Assembly: GCA_905221605.1 (NCBI GenBank)
Contig: CAJNDS010001236.1
Location: forward strand, 366,001 to 430,000
Length of the DNA: 64,000 nt
Origin: Symbiodinium natans
Taxonomy: Eukaryota > Sar > Dinophyceae > Suessiales > Symbiodiniaceae
Direction of reading: 5' to 3'
In this document: piece after piece, positions 29,301-32,272 of the stretch
Layout of the letters: each line of letters starts with the position of its first letter
How positions within the stretch are numbered: the stretch's first letter is position 1
Translations under genes and position numbers: made by a program
Notes under the pieces: generated by a model
Told to the model about the DNA's origin: nothing
Seen by the model: the letters and a program-made list of their open reading frames with translations, nothing else
Databases searched by the model: none

Positions 29301-32272
29301 CCAGTGCTGTTGACGCGTTCTTTGCGTGCAAGGCTGATCGCGCCGATACTCTTCTGCCCACAGCCCACGCTGCCCTTGGGCTCAGCTGCCCTCTTCAGCG
29401 CCCTGATCCCTGCTTTTGACTTGACAAACTTGGCACCCTAAACCCTGAACCCTAAACCCTAAACCCTAAGCCCTAAACCTAAACCCTGCGTCCTCCCAGA
29501 GGGTTGTTGGAGATCTACGAGCAGTGTATCTTTCAGAGTTTGGAGTCTGGCAAGCAATTCCTGTCGTTTCTCTTGGACAGTGTCCTACATTGTAAGTCCC
29601 ATATATGTATTCGCCGAGGACATTCCATTCTCTTAGGCAGCATTGTCTTTCGCAGGTTTCAACGGCGAGCATCTATTCTACTCGTAGTTTTGTGGCCTTC
29701 CCAGAGGTTGCAGTCTTTTTTGGGGGTTTTGGTGTTACGGCAGGTTTGAATTCATGATCTTCTCAATCCGTTTGCCCTCATCGACAGAATCGTCAAGGAT
29801 GTGATTCCGCAGTTTTTCACGTAGTATAGAGAGGGTATAACCATAATCTCAATCCGATAAGCTAGCTTCCCCCGTCGATAAAAACAAGAAGTGCCCGTTG
29901 AAGCCTTATGTAGTGGAAGTGAAGATTTGAAACCTTGATTAGAGGGTGCCAGGTCTTTATCCGTTTGAGGCCCTTGGGTCCGCAGACCTAACTCTGGGCG
30001 GTTTGGTCCCGCCGCAGGCTAAAACCGAAAACCCTCAATAACCCACAAGGGTTGCGAGCAAGCGCTTAATGGGGCGGAGGGTTTGAGGTTTCAAGTTTAG
30101 GGGGCTGAGGGGATTGTCGGGCAGCTTCAGTTTGGGGGTTTAGGGGTGCGGGGGTGTAGGGGAATAGGCCAGTGACAGATTAGGAGTTTATGTTTGGTGC
30201 AGCTCATGGGTATTTAAGGGTTTTGGGTTTAGGGTCTAGGGGGTTTAGGGTTTAGGGTTTAGGGTTTAGGGCTCTGGGGTCCACGTGGTATTGTTTCAGG
30301 TTGGAGGCCCTAAAGCTCGGGCTTCCAACCCCCTCCTGTCATCGGGGGCCTCACATCTCAGGGATCCTGAGTCCTTTGACAAGGTGGTTTACGAAAAGAA
30401 GGAACCCCTAGTCTAGTCCCCAAATAGGAGGGTTCCGGGTTTTATAAGGAACCCCTAAATAGAGTCCCCAAGTAGTAGGATTCCCGTCTTGTCAAGACCC
30501 GCCAACAGGGTACCCCAAAATTTCGGAGAACCCCCACATAGGGCTTAGGGTGAAGTCTCTGCCCAGGGCATCTCTAGGCCAGGACCTCAGGAAGCAGCGC
30601 AGCCGGGTAAGCATGGGGCTTCCGGGCTGCGCAATGTGATTCAAACGTCTTGAAGGGTTAAGGGCGGGTGCCACCGGGTTATCTGGCCCGGGTTTGGGAG
30701 TGTAGGGTTTACGATTCGAGGGGCGACTACTATTTGCTTAAGAACCCGCCCCCCCCCCCCCCCCCCCCCTCCAACAAAAAAACAACAAACTCCCTATTGG
30801 TTCTTAAGCAAATAGTAGCATAAGGACGTCCTTATCACGCACTGAACCCCAAGCCCCAAAGTCTTCTCTCCTGTTCTCTCCCAGGAACACATGAAAGCCT
30901 GCTGAGGCCATGACCTGAGCGAGTTCTGGCAGTTCACGATCGCAGCACCCGACTGGTCCGCAGCGCCCCTGGTTTGGCGCACAAAATGCACACAACCTCG
31001 TATAGCACAATAGAGTACAGTTCGATATAGTAGACTAAAAATGTAAACAAAGCACAACAACATACTACATCGAACTTTTAAGGCCCTCTATCCTCATTAA
31101 ACATCAGGAAGCTCACAGCAAAGGAATGCTCTTCAACTGCCTTCGCTGTTGCTGCCAACTTGAAGCCCTAAAGCCTAAACATACCGAAACCCTTTGACTC
31201 TTTAAGCCCGAAGAGCCCTTAAGAGGCTAGGGCTTACCCTGTAGACCCTTTGAGCCCTAAGAGGCCTGAAGAGGGTAGGGTTGCAATACCTAAACCCTTG
31301 AGCCCTTTTTTAGGGTTAAGGGTTCAGGGTTCAGGGTTTGGGGTTTAGGGTTTGGGGTTTAGGGTTTGGGGTTTAGGGTTGAGACCAGGGTTTGGAGGGC
31401 TCATGGGGCCCCAATAACCCCGAGTTTCCCAGGTCCGGACCCTCAGCCGACAGCTCGGATCCAAAGACACGGAGGCCTTACACGGGCCTTAAAGGGGGTA
31501 TGTCATATGGGCATTTCCCAAAATAGGGGTGCCCGTTCCCAAAAGAGGGTATCCCTATTTTCGGGAACCCCCCATGTGTGCCCCTAACAGCATCGGGGCT
31601 TCGGAGTGTCATTTTTTTTTGTTGTGCCCTGGCTGCCAGGGGCTTCAGGCTGCTTATGTGCTTACATACTTACGGGGCCTCCCCCGTAAGCACCAAAACC
31701 CAGAAAGAACCGCACCTAGACACGCAGTCACCAGGAAATTTTATCCCAAAGTTCACGACTTCCGAGCCCCTCACCACATTCCGCGAAAAACTCTGCCCAG
31801 GTTCCCGCTCCCTCTCCCCCCCCGGCTTTTAACATCTCGGGTGTCAGGAGGGGAGGCGTAGGGATATGCTATGATATGTTGTTTGAGCTTCAGGGTCCAA
31901 AGTTTTAGGCTGTTTTGGGGGGTTTCAGGGTTACCTAAATCTTAAACCCTAAACCCTAAATTCAGGAGTTTCAGGGCGTTAGGCTTTGCTCCCATCTTCA
32001 AGCCGGTTGGGCTGGGGGAGCCTCTGGGGCTCTAAAACTTCGGTGTTTTTTTAGGGTTTAGGGTTTAGGGTTTAGGGTTTAGGGTTTAGGGTTTAGGGTT
32101 TAGGGTTTAGGGTTTAGGGTTTAGGGTTTAGGGTTTAGGGTTCTGGGTTTACGGTTTAGGGTCCAGGGATCTTGATTCCTAAGCCTGGCCGCAACCTGCT
32201 CTCGGAGGAGCACCTTCGCACCGGCCTGCGGGATCCGCGATCCACTCTCTACGAGCAGCTTGACGACGGATG
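535..32272 (+). CDS. 1,3-beta-glucan (callose) synthase, FKS1/GSL family, multi-exon, 5' partial
   Basis: Gene-level entry for the exons listed separately. The product would be a large multi-pass plasma-membrane protein that polymerises UDP-glucose into beta-1,3-glucan (family knowledge). Seen directly: short + strand islands whose translations match, in order and without rearrangement, conserved stretches of the glucan synthase domain, including VIPCYNETV, FPEEW, GKAGNQLGALRF-SRG, MHYGHPD, INLSE, DIFAGFN and the C-terminal LIAPILFCP. At least 14 consecutive exon pairs have compatible phases, which argues for an intact gene. Donors are a mix of GT, GC and GA. The N-terminal FKS1 region must lie left of the window. 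Exons are probably missing between 3260 and 9257, 10183 and 13728, 17430 and 18904, 18984 and 20227, and 26068 and 27865. The exon at 32184 is the least certain member and the stop codon was not located. Two other genes sit in its introns. Confidence 0.8.
606..680 (+). repeat. TTTAGGG tract
   Basis: Ten near-perfect units, 30 nt after the first candidate exon. Confidence 0.95.
815..893 (+). CDS. glucan synthase exon with RRLSFFTASL
   Basis: The stretch reads NPRRLSFFTASLRSLLRS, matching the (A)RRRI-FF-NSL motif that opens the catalytic domain of callose/glucan synthases. The acceptor is CCAG at 811-814. The donor is either GTGAGG at 894 (phase 1, matching the next exon) or GTCATC just after residue 17. 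The first choice is used here. Confidence 0.6.
1364..1428 (+). CDS. glucan synthase exon ending NVPSLTQ
   Basis: Starts after AAAG at 1360-1363 in phase 1 and ends at a GC donor (GCGCTG) in phase 0. The translation IRAGIDTLLDSHIGNVPSLTQ runs in phase into VIPCYNETV of the next exon. This mirrors the family order, in which a short 'M-S-F-S-V' stretch comes right before the LTPYYSE motif. Confidence 0.6.
1643..1696 (+). CDS. glucan synthase exon VIPCYNETVILSKQFLQD
   Basis: Eighteen codons in phase 0 at both ends, after GCGCCAG and before a GTGGCT donor. VIPCYNETVILS corresponds to the LTPYYSEETVYS motif of plant callose synthases and to V-P-x-Y-x-E in yeast FKS1. A TTTAGGG tract starts about 65 nt downstream. 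Confidence 0.75.
1763..1834 (+). repeat. TTTAGGG tract with TTTCGGG variants
   Basis: Follows the VIPCYNETV exon. Confidence 0.9.
2022..2077 (+). repeat. TTTAGGG tract
   Basis: Mixed TTTAGGG and TTTGGGG units in the same intron as the tract at 1763. Confidence 0.9.
2710..2774 (+). CDS. glucan synthase exon with IISQFPEEWPG
   Basis: After AACAAG, the stretch reads DDGLNSNLAFIISQFPEEW. This matches the family's 'EDG-S-I-YLQKIYPDEW' stretch, which directly follows the LTPYYSE motif. With a GTTGGG donor at 2775 the exon ends in phase 2 and joins the next exon (at 2952) in frame. A later donor, GTGATG at 2785, is also possible. Confidence 0.75.
2832..2882 (-). repeat. CCCTAAA tract
   Basis: In the short intron between the FPEEW exon and the next exon. 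Confidence 0.95.
2952..3020 (+). CDS. glucan synthase probable exon (VEEQVRALAP..HIWE)
   Basis: Starts after GATGACAG in phase 2 and ends before a GTTTGG donor, again in phase 2. The translation contains GRVEEQVRALAPLKPPAD followed by HIWE, a coding-like stretch. The region between EEW and the next conserved block varies in this family, so assignment is by phase and location. A CCCTAAA tract (2832-2882) precedes it. Confidence 0.5.
3043..3145 (-). repeat. CCCTCAA/CCCTCAG run ending in CCCTAAA
   Basis: Variant units dominate, with true CCCTAAA only in the last 30 nt. Confidence 0.9.
3221..3260 (+). CDS. glucan synthase probable exon (WAFFCERHGFTNK)
   Basis: The acceptor CAGCCAG ends at 3220. 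The first base completes an Arg codon with the previous exon (CG+G), then the stretch reads WAFFCERHGFTNK and ends in phase 0 at a GA donor (GACCTG). A TTTAGGG tract begins about 40 nt downstream. No named motif. Confidence 0.45.
3298..3325 (+). repeat. short TTTAGGG tract
   Basis: Follows the WAFFCERHGF exon. Confidence 0.9.
3430..3512 (-). repeat. CCCTAAA tract
   Basis: Twelve perfect units; the last telomere-like tract before the zinc-finger gene island. Confidence 0.97.
4118..4241. mobile_element. MITE family C copy 1
   Basis: Left end CTTGGCAGCCCCAGTGGTAC, right end GGTTACTGGGCTACCAGG: imperfect inverted repeats. Internal AAGTAACCAACC and AAAAAGGGTGGCCTTATTGT are shared with the copies at 19043 and 57895. 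Confidence 0.7.
4652..4754. mobile_element. MITE family B copy 1
   Basis: Left end GGGGGTTCCGAAATTACGGG, right end the inverse (TTTCGTAAACCCCC). The core TCCTTATTATAAGGGAATC is shared with the copy at 57708. It interrupts a long minus-strand ORF. Confidence 0.7.
5031..5096 (+). promoter_or_regulatory. putative 3' splice / spliced-leader acceptor of the zinc-finger gene
   Basis: A pyrimidine-rich run (TCTTCCGTCTTTCATTTC) leads to ATGCTAG, with a second AG at 5095-5096, 12 nt before the chosen start codon. Dinoflagellate mRNAs receive a spliced leader at such sites (established); its use here is inferred. Confidence 0.4.
5108..7203 (+). CDS. proline-rich C3H zinc-finger protein; ORF split by an introner-like intron
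   Basis: Two exons, 5108-6458 and 6566-7203, join in frame over a 107-nt GT-AG intron to give about 662 residues. The second ORF has no ATG of its own. Residues around 25-45 form a hydrophobic helix (VLLLASCTVTLLSALYRF). The middle is low complexity, with a 16-residue tandem duplication and five spaced PF(Q/T)(K/R/G) motifs (VVPFQKR, VLPFQRR, VLPFQKK, PMPFQRK, PLPFTGK). A poly-Pro run comes next. The C-terminal part has a C-x7-C-x5-C-x3-H finger (about 6724-6783: PCVYLEKGSC to CTHCH), of the type usually linked to RNA binding. The start was chosen at the ATG after a pyrimidine-rich acceptor (AG 5060-5061 or 5095-5096), suited to spliced-leader addition; the ORF is open back to an ATG at 4997. 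A GTGAGT or GTACGT donor near 7174 suggests a different last exon (for example 7236 onward), so the true C-terminus may differ. It lies inside an intron of the glucan synthase gene, on the same strand. Confidence 0.75.
5573..5668 (+). repeat. 48-bp tandem duplication in the zinc-finger gene
   Basis: Two adjacent copies, 5573-5620 and 5621-5668, differ at only a few third positions. Each encodes EALSEEAGEATCKAGS, so the duplication is in frame and recent. Confidence 0.9.
6459..6565 (+). mobile_element. introner-like element (family A copy 1) acting as a GT-AG intron
   Basis: The element body is 6463-6565 and is flanked by the 4-bp direct repeat GTTC (6459-6462 and 6566-6569). Its ends are inverted repeats: CTATCTCCCCCTTGGGAAC at the left and the reverse complement of GGTTCTAAGGGGAGTATAG at the right. 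Because the target copy begins with GT and the element ends with TATAG, the insertion created a canonical GT...AG intron. Removing it joins the two parts of the zinc-finger ORF in frame. Left in place, it introduces a stop 17 codons in. Confidence 0.85.
7754..7856. mobile_element. MITE family E copy 1
   Basis: Nearly palindromic: the left arm contains GCTAACAGTCCTTAA and the right arm AAGGACTGTTAGTAG, inside outer ends TTGGGATGTGTTCCC and GGGGAATATCCCAA. A second copy lies at 15486. Confidence 0.75.
7912..8059. repeat. short tandem repeat, CCCTGAGAG turning into CCCTAAAGT
   Basis: A 9-10-bp unit starts as CCCTGAGAGC and becomes a pure CCCTAAAGT run of about eight copies (about 7990-8059). 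It is telomere-like with two extra bases. Confidence 0.85.
8963..9057 (-). repeat. CCCTAAA/CCCCAAA tract
   Basis: Alternating CCCTAAA, CCCTAAG and CCCCAAA units. Confidence 0.95.
9257..9323 (+). CDS. glucan synthase exon CVELVLAHQTYG
   Basis: After the acceptor CACCTCAG, the stretch reads ALESCVELVLAHQTYGSKD. It matches the family stretch 'KFTYVVSCQIYG-K-S-D', where a hydrophobic strand leads into Q-x-YG. The 3' end is provisional: a GC donor at 9324 would give phase 1. It lies downstream of the nested zinc-finger gene. Confidence 0.55.
9690..9843 (-). repeat. CCCTAAG-rich tract
   Basis: Homogeneous CCCTAAG block in the middle, CCCTAAAA at the right. Confidence 0.95.
9935..10050. repeat. 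10-bp tandem repeat (AAAGGTATTA-like)
   Basis: About ten degenerate copies of TATTAAAGGT, including AAAGGTATC and AAAGGTATTG variants, following a short TTTAGGG patch. Confidence 0.8.
10114..10183 (+). CDS. glucan synthase exon LRYLLAKY..FFLVFDFD
   Basis: The frame reads SFVLRYLLAKYCHRCFFLVF then DFD, ending in phase 0 at a GTCGCT donor. This fits the family stretch 'DILRLM-YPSLRVAYID'. The acceptor is either GGCAG at 10113 or GTAG at 10096, so the left end is uncertain. Confidence 0.5.
10345..10430. mobile_element. MITE family D copy
   Basis: GGGTCGGAATAGTTTCGAAT, then TATTCCCCTATGGTCCCTTT and a C homopolymer. Relatives with the same GTCGGAAT...GGTCCC layout lie near 17303, 26639, 42340, 47495 and 56330. 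Confidence 0.6.
10948..11010 (+). repeat. TTTAGGG tract
   Basis: Seven units in the intron before the GTPase gene. Confidence 0.9.
11140..11222. repeat. AAT-rich microsatellite
   Basis: Degenerate AATAAT/AATACT units in the intron upstream of the GTPase gene. Confidence 0.85.
11358..11473 (-). repeat. CCCCAAA to CCCTAAA tract
   Basis: Left part CCCCAAA, right part perfect CCCTAAA; ends 175 nt before the GTPase frame opens. Confidence 0.95.
11649..11804 (+). other. open extension upstream of the GTPase ATG with a hydrophobic segment
   Basis: The GTPase frame has no stop from 11649 to its ATG. It encodes a Cys/Ala/Leu/Trp-rich stretch followed by basic residues (RKILPAWKPRG), resembling a signal anchor or membrane helix. 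No ATG is present in this frame, so it would need an upstream exon or is 5' UTR. Confidence 0.35.
11805..12998 (+). CDS. dynamin-like / HSR1-type GTPase with C-terminal hydrophobic hairpin
   Basis: A 397-residue ORF. Seen: P-loop G1 GEHSTGKST (residues 102-110), G2 candidate Thr in QGTTE (127-131), G3 DTPG (145-148) and a G4 position occupied by TYWD (204-207) instead of N/TKxD. After the GTPase domain comes a charged, probably helical stretch (about 260-300), then a Gly/Ala-rich hydrophobic pair (about 318-360: GLGISSGVSGVGGLALLAA, VAGPIGLGVAAGLGIGAIV) that could insert into a membrane. This layout recalls small bacterial-type dynamin-like or Era/HSR1-related GTPases. The frame is open upstream to 11649 and would add a hydrophobic segment (ISAFAACACWALLWALV) before the ATG, so an upstream exon may exist. 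No introns are evident. It sits inside a glucan synthase intron and has no telomere-like tract within about 330 nt upstream of the ATG or 900 nt downstream of the stop. Confidence 0.75.
   Translation: MKQGRVPKPHASERLANRTSLTSSSESTSPQPQDKPPTIPHADAKLRRSDSHVAKEVAADVMAGASMLLVARVLAKASELLPENEQLKTLGDKTRLVVTIAGEHSTGKSTIINAILGEKKCQTSNTQGTTEKVNEFPGETAVVVDTPGLDAPDFQEHEEQALNAIRRSDFVFLTVLANKPTSTAADTLLKQVQSSKARLVVVVTYWDALKTEASRKECKEQVRKFVESRGFPDAKIFYTDAAAAEQARCQKEACRDAGFNGVQALLDQELSDKSYLCRSLLEAAAEPVQEEILKVKREIGDLERKASKSSGWSWGLGISSGVSGVGGLALLAAEAAVAGPIGLGVAAGLGIGAIVSAGGRGEVNTQSEMKGLRVAKLQELGTELKGLLDSLTCTVAA
12999..13727. other. no gene seen between the GTPase and the next glucan synthase exon
   Basis: Moderately GC-rich unique sequence holding the GTPase 3' UTR and intron sequence. 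No telomere-like tract and no convincing ORF; the minus-strand ORFs here are short and overlap each other. Confidence 0.4.
13728..13758 (+). CDS. glucan synthase micro-exon APCLNHRYYE
   Basis: Thirty-one nt between CTAAGCAG and a strong GTATCG donor. In phase 2 it reads APCLNHRYYE and leaves phase 0, as the next exon needs. RYYE corresponds to the family's 'YYS' before the IYRIKLPG block. It lies just downstream of the nested GTPase gene. Confidence 0.5.
13899..13990 (-). repeat. degenerate CCCTAAA tract
   Basis: CCCTGAA, CCCTAAA and CCCCTAA mixed. Confidence 0.9.
14125..14340 (+). repeat. two TTTAGGG tracts
   Basis: 14125-14200 and 14311-14340, separated by about 110 nt of unique sequence that reads FPTLVLTIHYAGDPATS in one frame and might hide an exon. 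Confidence 0.9.
14590..14711 (-). repeat. CCCTAAA tract
   Basis: Fourteen perfect units, then CCCTCAA; ends 20 nt before the VEILEVLPR acceptor. Confidence 0.97.
14733..14785 (+). CDS. glucan synthase exon VEILEVLPR
   Basis: After a CCCTAAA tract (14590-14711) and GCTTGGGAG, the stretch reads DEFEVPERSVEILEVLPR and ends in phase 2 at GTCGCT. It corresponds to the 'EIYRIKLPG' strand of callose synthases. A TTTAGGG tract follows at 14828. Confidence 0.65.
14828..14893 (+). repeat. TTTAGGG tract
   Basis: Begins 42 nt after the VEILEVLPR donor. Confidence 0.9.
15363..15405 (+). CDS. glucan synthase exon FPLLVGTPGFMTQ
   Basis: After AGCAAAG, one base completes Arg, then CFPLLVGTPGFMTQ and a GC donor (GCGCCG) in phase 0. 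It fills the position of 'PPILGEG' between the previous exon and GKAGNQ. Phase agrees on both sides. Confidence 0.6.
15486..15584. mobile_element. MITE family E copy 2
   Basis: TTGGGATGTTCCCGCTTATA at the left and the inverse (AAGGGAGAACATCCCA) at the right, with ACTAACAGTTCTTAA / TTAAGGACTGTTCGT arms. Flanking ATAT on both sides may be the target duplication. Confidence 0.75.
16098..16176 (-). repeat. CCCTAAA tract supplying an acceptor
   Basis: Its last unit, mutated to CCCCAG, forms the AG of the GKAGNQ exon. Confidence 0.95.
16179..16244 (+). CDS. glucan synthase exon GKAGNQLGALRFSRG
   Basis: Twenty-two codons, phase 0 at both ends, GTGGCG donor. The reading GKAGNQLGALRFSRGHFLQ then MMD aligns without gaps to the family signature 'GKPENQNHAIIFTRGEGLQTID'. 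Its AG acceptor is formed by the end of the upstream CCCTAAA tract (CCCCAG). One of the clearest family matches in the window. Confidence 0.85.
16280..16350. mobile_element. MITE family D copy, inverted
   Basis: Starts with TTTTGGGGGTTCTC and ends GTATTCATTCCGACCCC. It lies just downstream of the GKAGNQ exon. Confidence 0.55.
16428..16454 (+). repeat. short TTTAGGG tract
   Basis: Same intron, after the family D MITE. Confidence 0.9.
16758..17235 (-). repeat. 9-bp variant telomeric array, CCCTAAAAA then CCCTATAAA
   Basis: About 26 copies of CCCTAAAAA switch sharply near 16995 to about 20 copies of CCCTATAAA, then four normal CCCTAAA units. The IGFIGF/FRVFRV ORF on the minus strand is an artefact of the 9-bp unit. 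Confidence 0.98.
17303..17380. mobile_element. MITE family D copy, in the intron 3' end
   Basis: GGTGTCGGAAGAATTGCTAA and CCCTTATGGTCCC. Ends about 14 nt before the acceptor of the ANMGAFLGEATK exon. Confidence 0.6.
17395..17430 (+). CDS. glucan synthase exon ANMGAFLGEATK
   Basis: Thirty-six nt, after CTCCCCAG and before a GC donor (GCTACG), phase 0 on both sides. ANMGAFLGEATK continues the previous exon exactly where callose synthases have 'MNQDNYLEEALK'. A MITE lies immediately upstream and a TTTAGGG tract starts 25 nt downstream. Confidence 0.75.
17455..17605 (+). repeat. TTTAGGGG (8-bp variant) tract
   Basis: A homogeneous GGGGTTTA block flanked by normal units; begins 25 nt after the ANMGAFLGEATK donor. 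Confidence 0.97.
18307..18346. repeat. (GT)n microsatellite
   Basis: Twenty uninterrupted GT units. Confidence 0.98.
18735..18850 (-). repeat. CCCCAAA to CCCTAAA tract
   Basis: Nine CCCCAAA units, then CCCTAAA and CCCTATA; followed by C-rich sequence up to the EFIFTESHG acceptor. Confidence 0.95.
18904..18984 (+). CDS. glucan synthase exon EFIFTESHGAVGSVMA
   Basis: A pyrimidine-rich run and CTCTCCCAG precede EFIFTESHGAVGSVMASAEW, followed by SFGTICQ. It aligns to the family block 'REHIFTGSVSSLAWFMSNQE-SFVTIGQR'. The 3' end is unclear: either the end of TICQ or a GC donor five bases earlier. A small exon (family R-L-P-L-V-R) is expected before the next one. Confidence 0.8.
19043..19216. mobile_element. 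MITE family C copy 2
   Basis: Begins CTTGGTAGCCCAGTGGTACC and ends CCTGGGCTGCCAAG. It shares AAAGCAACCAACC and GGGGGTACCCTTCTGATAAG with the family and has extra sequence near its right end. Confidence 0.7.
20139..20223 (-). repeat. CCCTAAA tract
   Basis: Ends at the MHYGHPD exon; the acceptor CCCTGAG is a modified unit. Confidence 0.97.
20227..20321 (+). CDS. glucan synthase exon MHYGHPD..INLSE
   Basis: Carries two hallmark motifs: MHYGHPDFLDGFWASNRGSL and SKASPAINLSE, matching 'RFHYGHPDVFDR' and 'SKASKVINLSE'. The first two bases (GG) would complete the Arg expected before x-HYGHPD. It ends in phase 0 at a GC donor (GCGCGG). It is flanked by a CCCTAAA tract ending 3 nt before the acceptor and a TTTAGGG tract starting 11 nt after the donor. 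Confidence 0.9.
20332..20392 (+). repeat. TTTAGGG tract
   Basis: Starts 11 nt after the INLSE donor. Confidence 0.95.
20754..20848. mobile_element. MITE family B copy 2, next to a glucan synthase exon
   Basis: The core GTCCTTATTCTAAGGGGATC and CTACTATTTGGGGGTCTAC match the family. It ends about 10 nt before the acceptor of the DIFAGFN exon, so it forms most of the intron's 3' end. Confidence 0.65.
20858..20891 (+). CDS. glucan synthase exon DIFAGFNVRMR
   Basis: Thirty-four nt after TTCACCAG. DIFAGFNVRMR continues INLSE in phase 0, as in the family (INLSEDIFAGFN), and ends in phase 1 at a GTGCCA donor. A MITE ends about 10 nt before the acceptor. Confidence 0.9.
21604..21689 (+). CDS. glucan synthase exon EASKHVDALAWEKGR
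   Basis: Starts with GT that completes Gly from the previous exon, then EASKHVDALAWEKGRESSFN and AAALFYTK. It matches the family stretch 'THHEYIQVGKGRDVGLNQI-FEAK'. The donor is GA (GACGGA), phase 0. The upstream 90 nt is a run of TATACCCC-like pyrimidine repeats. Confidence 0.85.
22060..22186 (-). repeat. CCCTAAA tract
   Basis: Seventeen perfect units before the VSKGNVGVMRS exon. Confidence 0.97.
22196..22240 (+). CDS. glucan synthase exon VSKGNVGVMRSRDLK
   Basis: Fifteen codons, phase 0 at both ends, GTCATC donor. VSKGNVGVMRSRDLK matches 'KIANGNGEQTLSRDIYRLG'. The acceptor GGCGCAG follows a CCCTAAA tract of about 125 nt by about 10 nt. Confidence 0.8.
23146..23175 (+). CDS. glucan synthase exon VDNFSFYFAS
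   Basis: Ten codons after CTACGCAG, ending in phase 0 at a GC donor (GCTCCT). VDNFSFYFAS corresponds to 'HRFDFFRMLSCYF' at the start of the C-terminal membrane region. Confidence 0.7.
23264..23376. repeat. (ATT)n microsatellite
   Basis: ATT/ACT-type triplets becoming pure TAT TAT at the right, between two glucan synthase exons. Confidence 0.95.
23458..23480 (+). CDS. glucan synthase micro-exon VGFYLNN
   Basis: Only 23 nt: VGFYLNN plus two bases, after GTGCCGAG and before a GC donor (GCCCCA). VGFYLNN aligns to 'VGFYFSTLL', and the split Leu codon (TT+G) is completed by the first base of the next exon. This is the smallest exon recognised here. Confidence 0.7.
23507..23575 (+). repeat. TTTAGGG tract
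   Basis: Starts 26 nt after the VGFYLNN micro-exon. Confidence 0.97.
24062..24223 (-). repeat. CCCTAAA tract
   Basis: Twenty or more units with two single-base variants. Confidence 0.97.
24526..24600 (+). CDS. glucan synthase transmembrane exon VYVLLFILLAL
   Basis: VYVLLFILLALSSKSLVDVA then SLDSM, a hydrophobic helix matching 'TVYVFLYGRLYLVLSG'. Phase 2 at both ends with a GTTGGC donor. A long TTTAGGG tract begins about 50 nt downstream. Confidence 0.75.
24650..24757 (+). repeat. TTTAGGG tract
   Basis: Fifteen units, follows the VYVLLFILLAL exon. Confidence 0.97.
24907..24946 (+). CDS. glucan synthase exon SMGTIAMFPRFM
   Basis: After AGCCCCAG, one base completes Met from the previous exon, then LSMGTIAMFPRFM and a GA donor (GACTGG). 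It matches the family helix 'QIGFLMALPMMMEI'. Joined to the next exon it gives PRFM-ELTLEYG, as in 'PMMMEIGLERG'. Confidence 0.7.
25233..25306 (-). repeat. CCCTAAA tract
   Basis: Ends 7 nt before exon ELTLEYG. Confidence 0.95.
25313..25366 (+). CDS. glucan synthase exon ELTLEYGPLEGILRFVPS
   Basis: Eighteen codons, phase 0 at both ends, with a GC donor (GCGTGG). It matches the 'LERGFRTALSDF' stretch. A CCCTAAA tract stops a few bases before the acceptor (CTCTCAAG) and a 190-nt TTTAGGG tract starts about 50 nt after the donor. Confidence 0.7.
25417..25608 (+). repeat. long TTTAGGG tract
   Basis: About 27 perfect units, among the longest uninterrupted 7-bp runs in the window. Confidence 0.98.
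26013..26068 (+). CDS. glucan synthase exon MTMFTFINKCGAHW
   Basis: After CGCTGAG the stretch reads IPGCMTMFTFINKCGAHW, corresponding to 'AAVFFTFSLGTKTHYYG'. The probable donor is GTTTAG, the first base pairs of the TTTAGGG tract itself, so the telomere-like repeat appears to supply the 5' splice site (inference). Ends in phase 2. Confidence 0.6.
26066..26112 (+). repeat. TTTAGGG patch beginning at a donor site
   Basis: Its first GT is the probable donor of the MTMFTFINKCGAHW exon. Confidence 0.85.
26639..26715. mobile_element. MITE family D copy
   Basis: GGGGTGTCGGAATAAATACT, then CCCCTTCTGGTCCCTGTAT and AAGGCCCCTACATAACA. Confidence 0.6.
27865..27918 (+). CDS. glucan synthase probable exon (YSWKECYFIHCRSP)
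   Basis: After GCACGGCAG, eighteen codons read ANTHYSWKECYFIHCRSP, with a GTTCGG donor in phase 0. It is comparable in position to 'FAENYRLYSRSHF', but the match is loose. An exon carrying the preceding TGRGF-like motif was not found. Confidence 0.4.
28593..28757 (+). repeat. TTTAGGG tract with a TTAGGGC block
   Basis: Perfect units, then four GGGCTTA units, then perfect units again; precedes exon LPMMVLLASAV. Confidence 0.95.
28824..28873 (+). CDS. glucan synthase transmembrane exon LPMMVLLASAVMW
   Basis: GFSTLPMMVLLASAVM plus two bases of Trp, after GAGGCGCAG and before a GTGACC donor. The Trp codon (TG+G) is completed by the next exon, giving AVMW-LIAPILF, the family's 'MVVTWLFAPFLFNP'. 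Unusually, here a TTTAGGG tract lies upstream and a CCCTAAA tract downstream. Confidence 0.7.
28888..28926 (-). repeat. CCCTAAA tract
   Basis: Five units, 15 nt after the LPMMVLLASAV donor. Confidence 0.95.
29203..29222. repeat. C homopolymer next to a CCCTAAA tract
   Basis: Twenty C followed directly by TAAAACCC. Similar runs lie near 32935, 35509 (G), 38829 (G), 55277 and 56068. Confidence 0.9.
29221..29487 (-). repeat. two CCCTAAA patches around the LIAPILFCP exon
   Basis: 29221-29290 (degenerate) and 29438-29487. Confidence 0.9.
29333..29384 (+). CDS. glucan synthase exon LIAPILFCPQPTLPLGS
   Basis: After TGCAAG, one base completes Trp, then LIAPILFCPQPTLPLGS, matching the conserved 'LFAPFLFNP' close to the C-terminal end of the membrane region. 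A GC donor (GCTGCC) in phase 0 is assumed, but the frame stays open to 29440, so the right end is uncertain. Confidence 0.7.
30385..30535. mobile_element. MITE family B copy 3, inverted orientation
   Basis: Right end GGTACCCCAAAATTTCGGAG plus AACCCCC is the inverse of the family left end. The middle carries a doubled CCCCAAATAGGAGG / CCCCAAGTAGTAGGATTCCC segment. Confidence 0.6.
30727..30818. mobile_element. MITE-like element with perfect 20-bp inverted repeats around poly(C)
   Basis: CTACTATTTGCTTAAGAACC (30727-30746) is exactly the reverse complement of 30799-30818. The loop is a run of about 20 C followed by an A-rich stretch. Confidence 0.8.
31508..31573. mobile_element. short palindromic MITE-like element related to family B
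   Basis: GGGCATTTCCCAAAATAGGG at the left and the inverse CCCTATTTTCGGGAACCCCC at the right, with CAT on both flanks. Probably a deletion derivative. Confidence 0.55.

Larger units (their letters stand above)
29500..32040. other. no exon recognised; MITEs and degenerate TTTAGGG patches
   Basis: Holds TTTAGGG patches at 30228-30271 and 31313-31380, the family B and 20-bp inverted-repeat elements, and a minus-strand ORF at 30794-31063 that ends near the inverted repeat. No family motif. Confidence 0.4.

Noticed and set aside
29750-29826. Coding-like frame DLLNPFALIDRIVKDVIPQF
   Set aside because: A stop lies just upstream in frame and no AG acceptor is available between.
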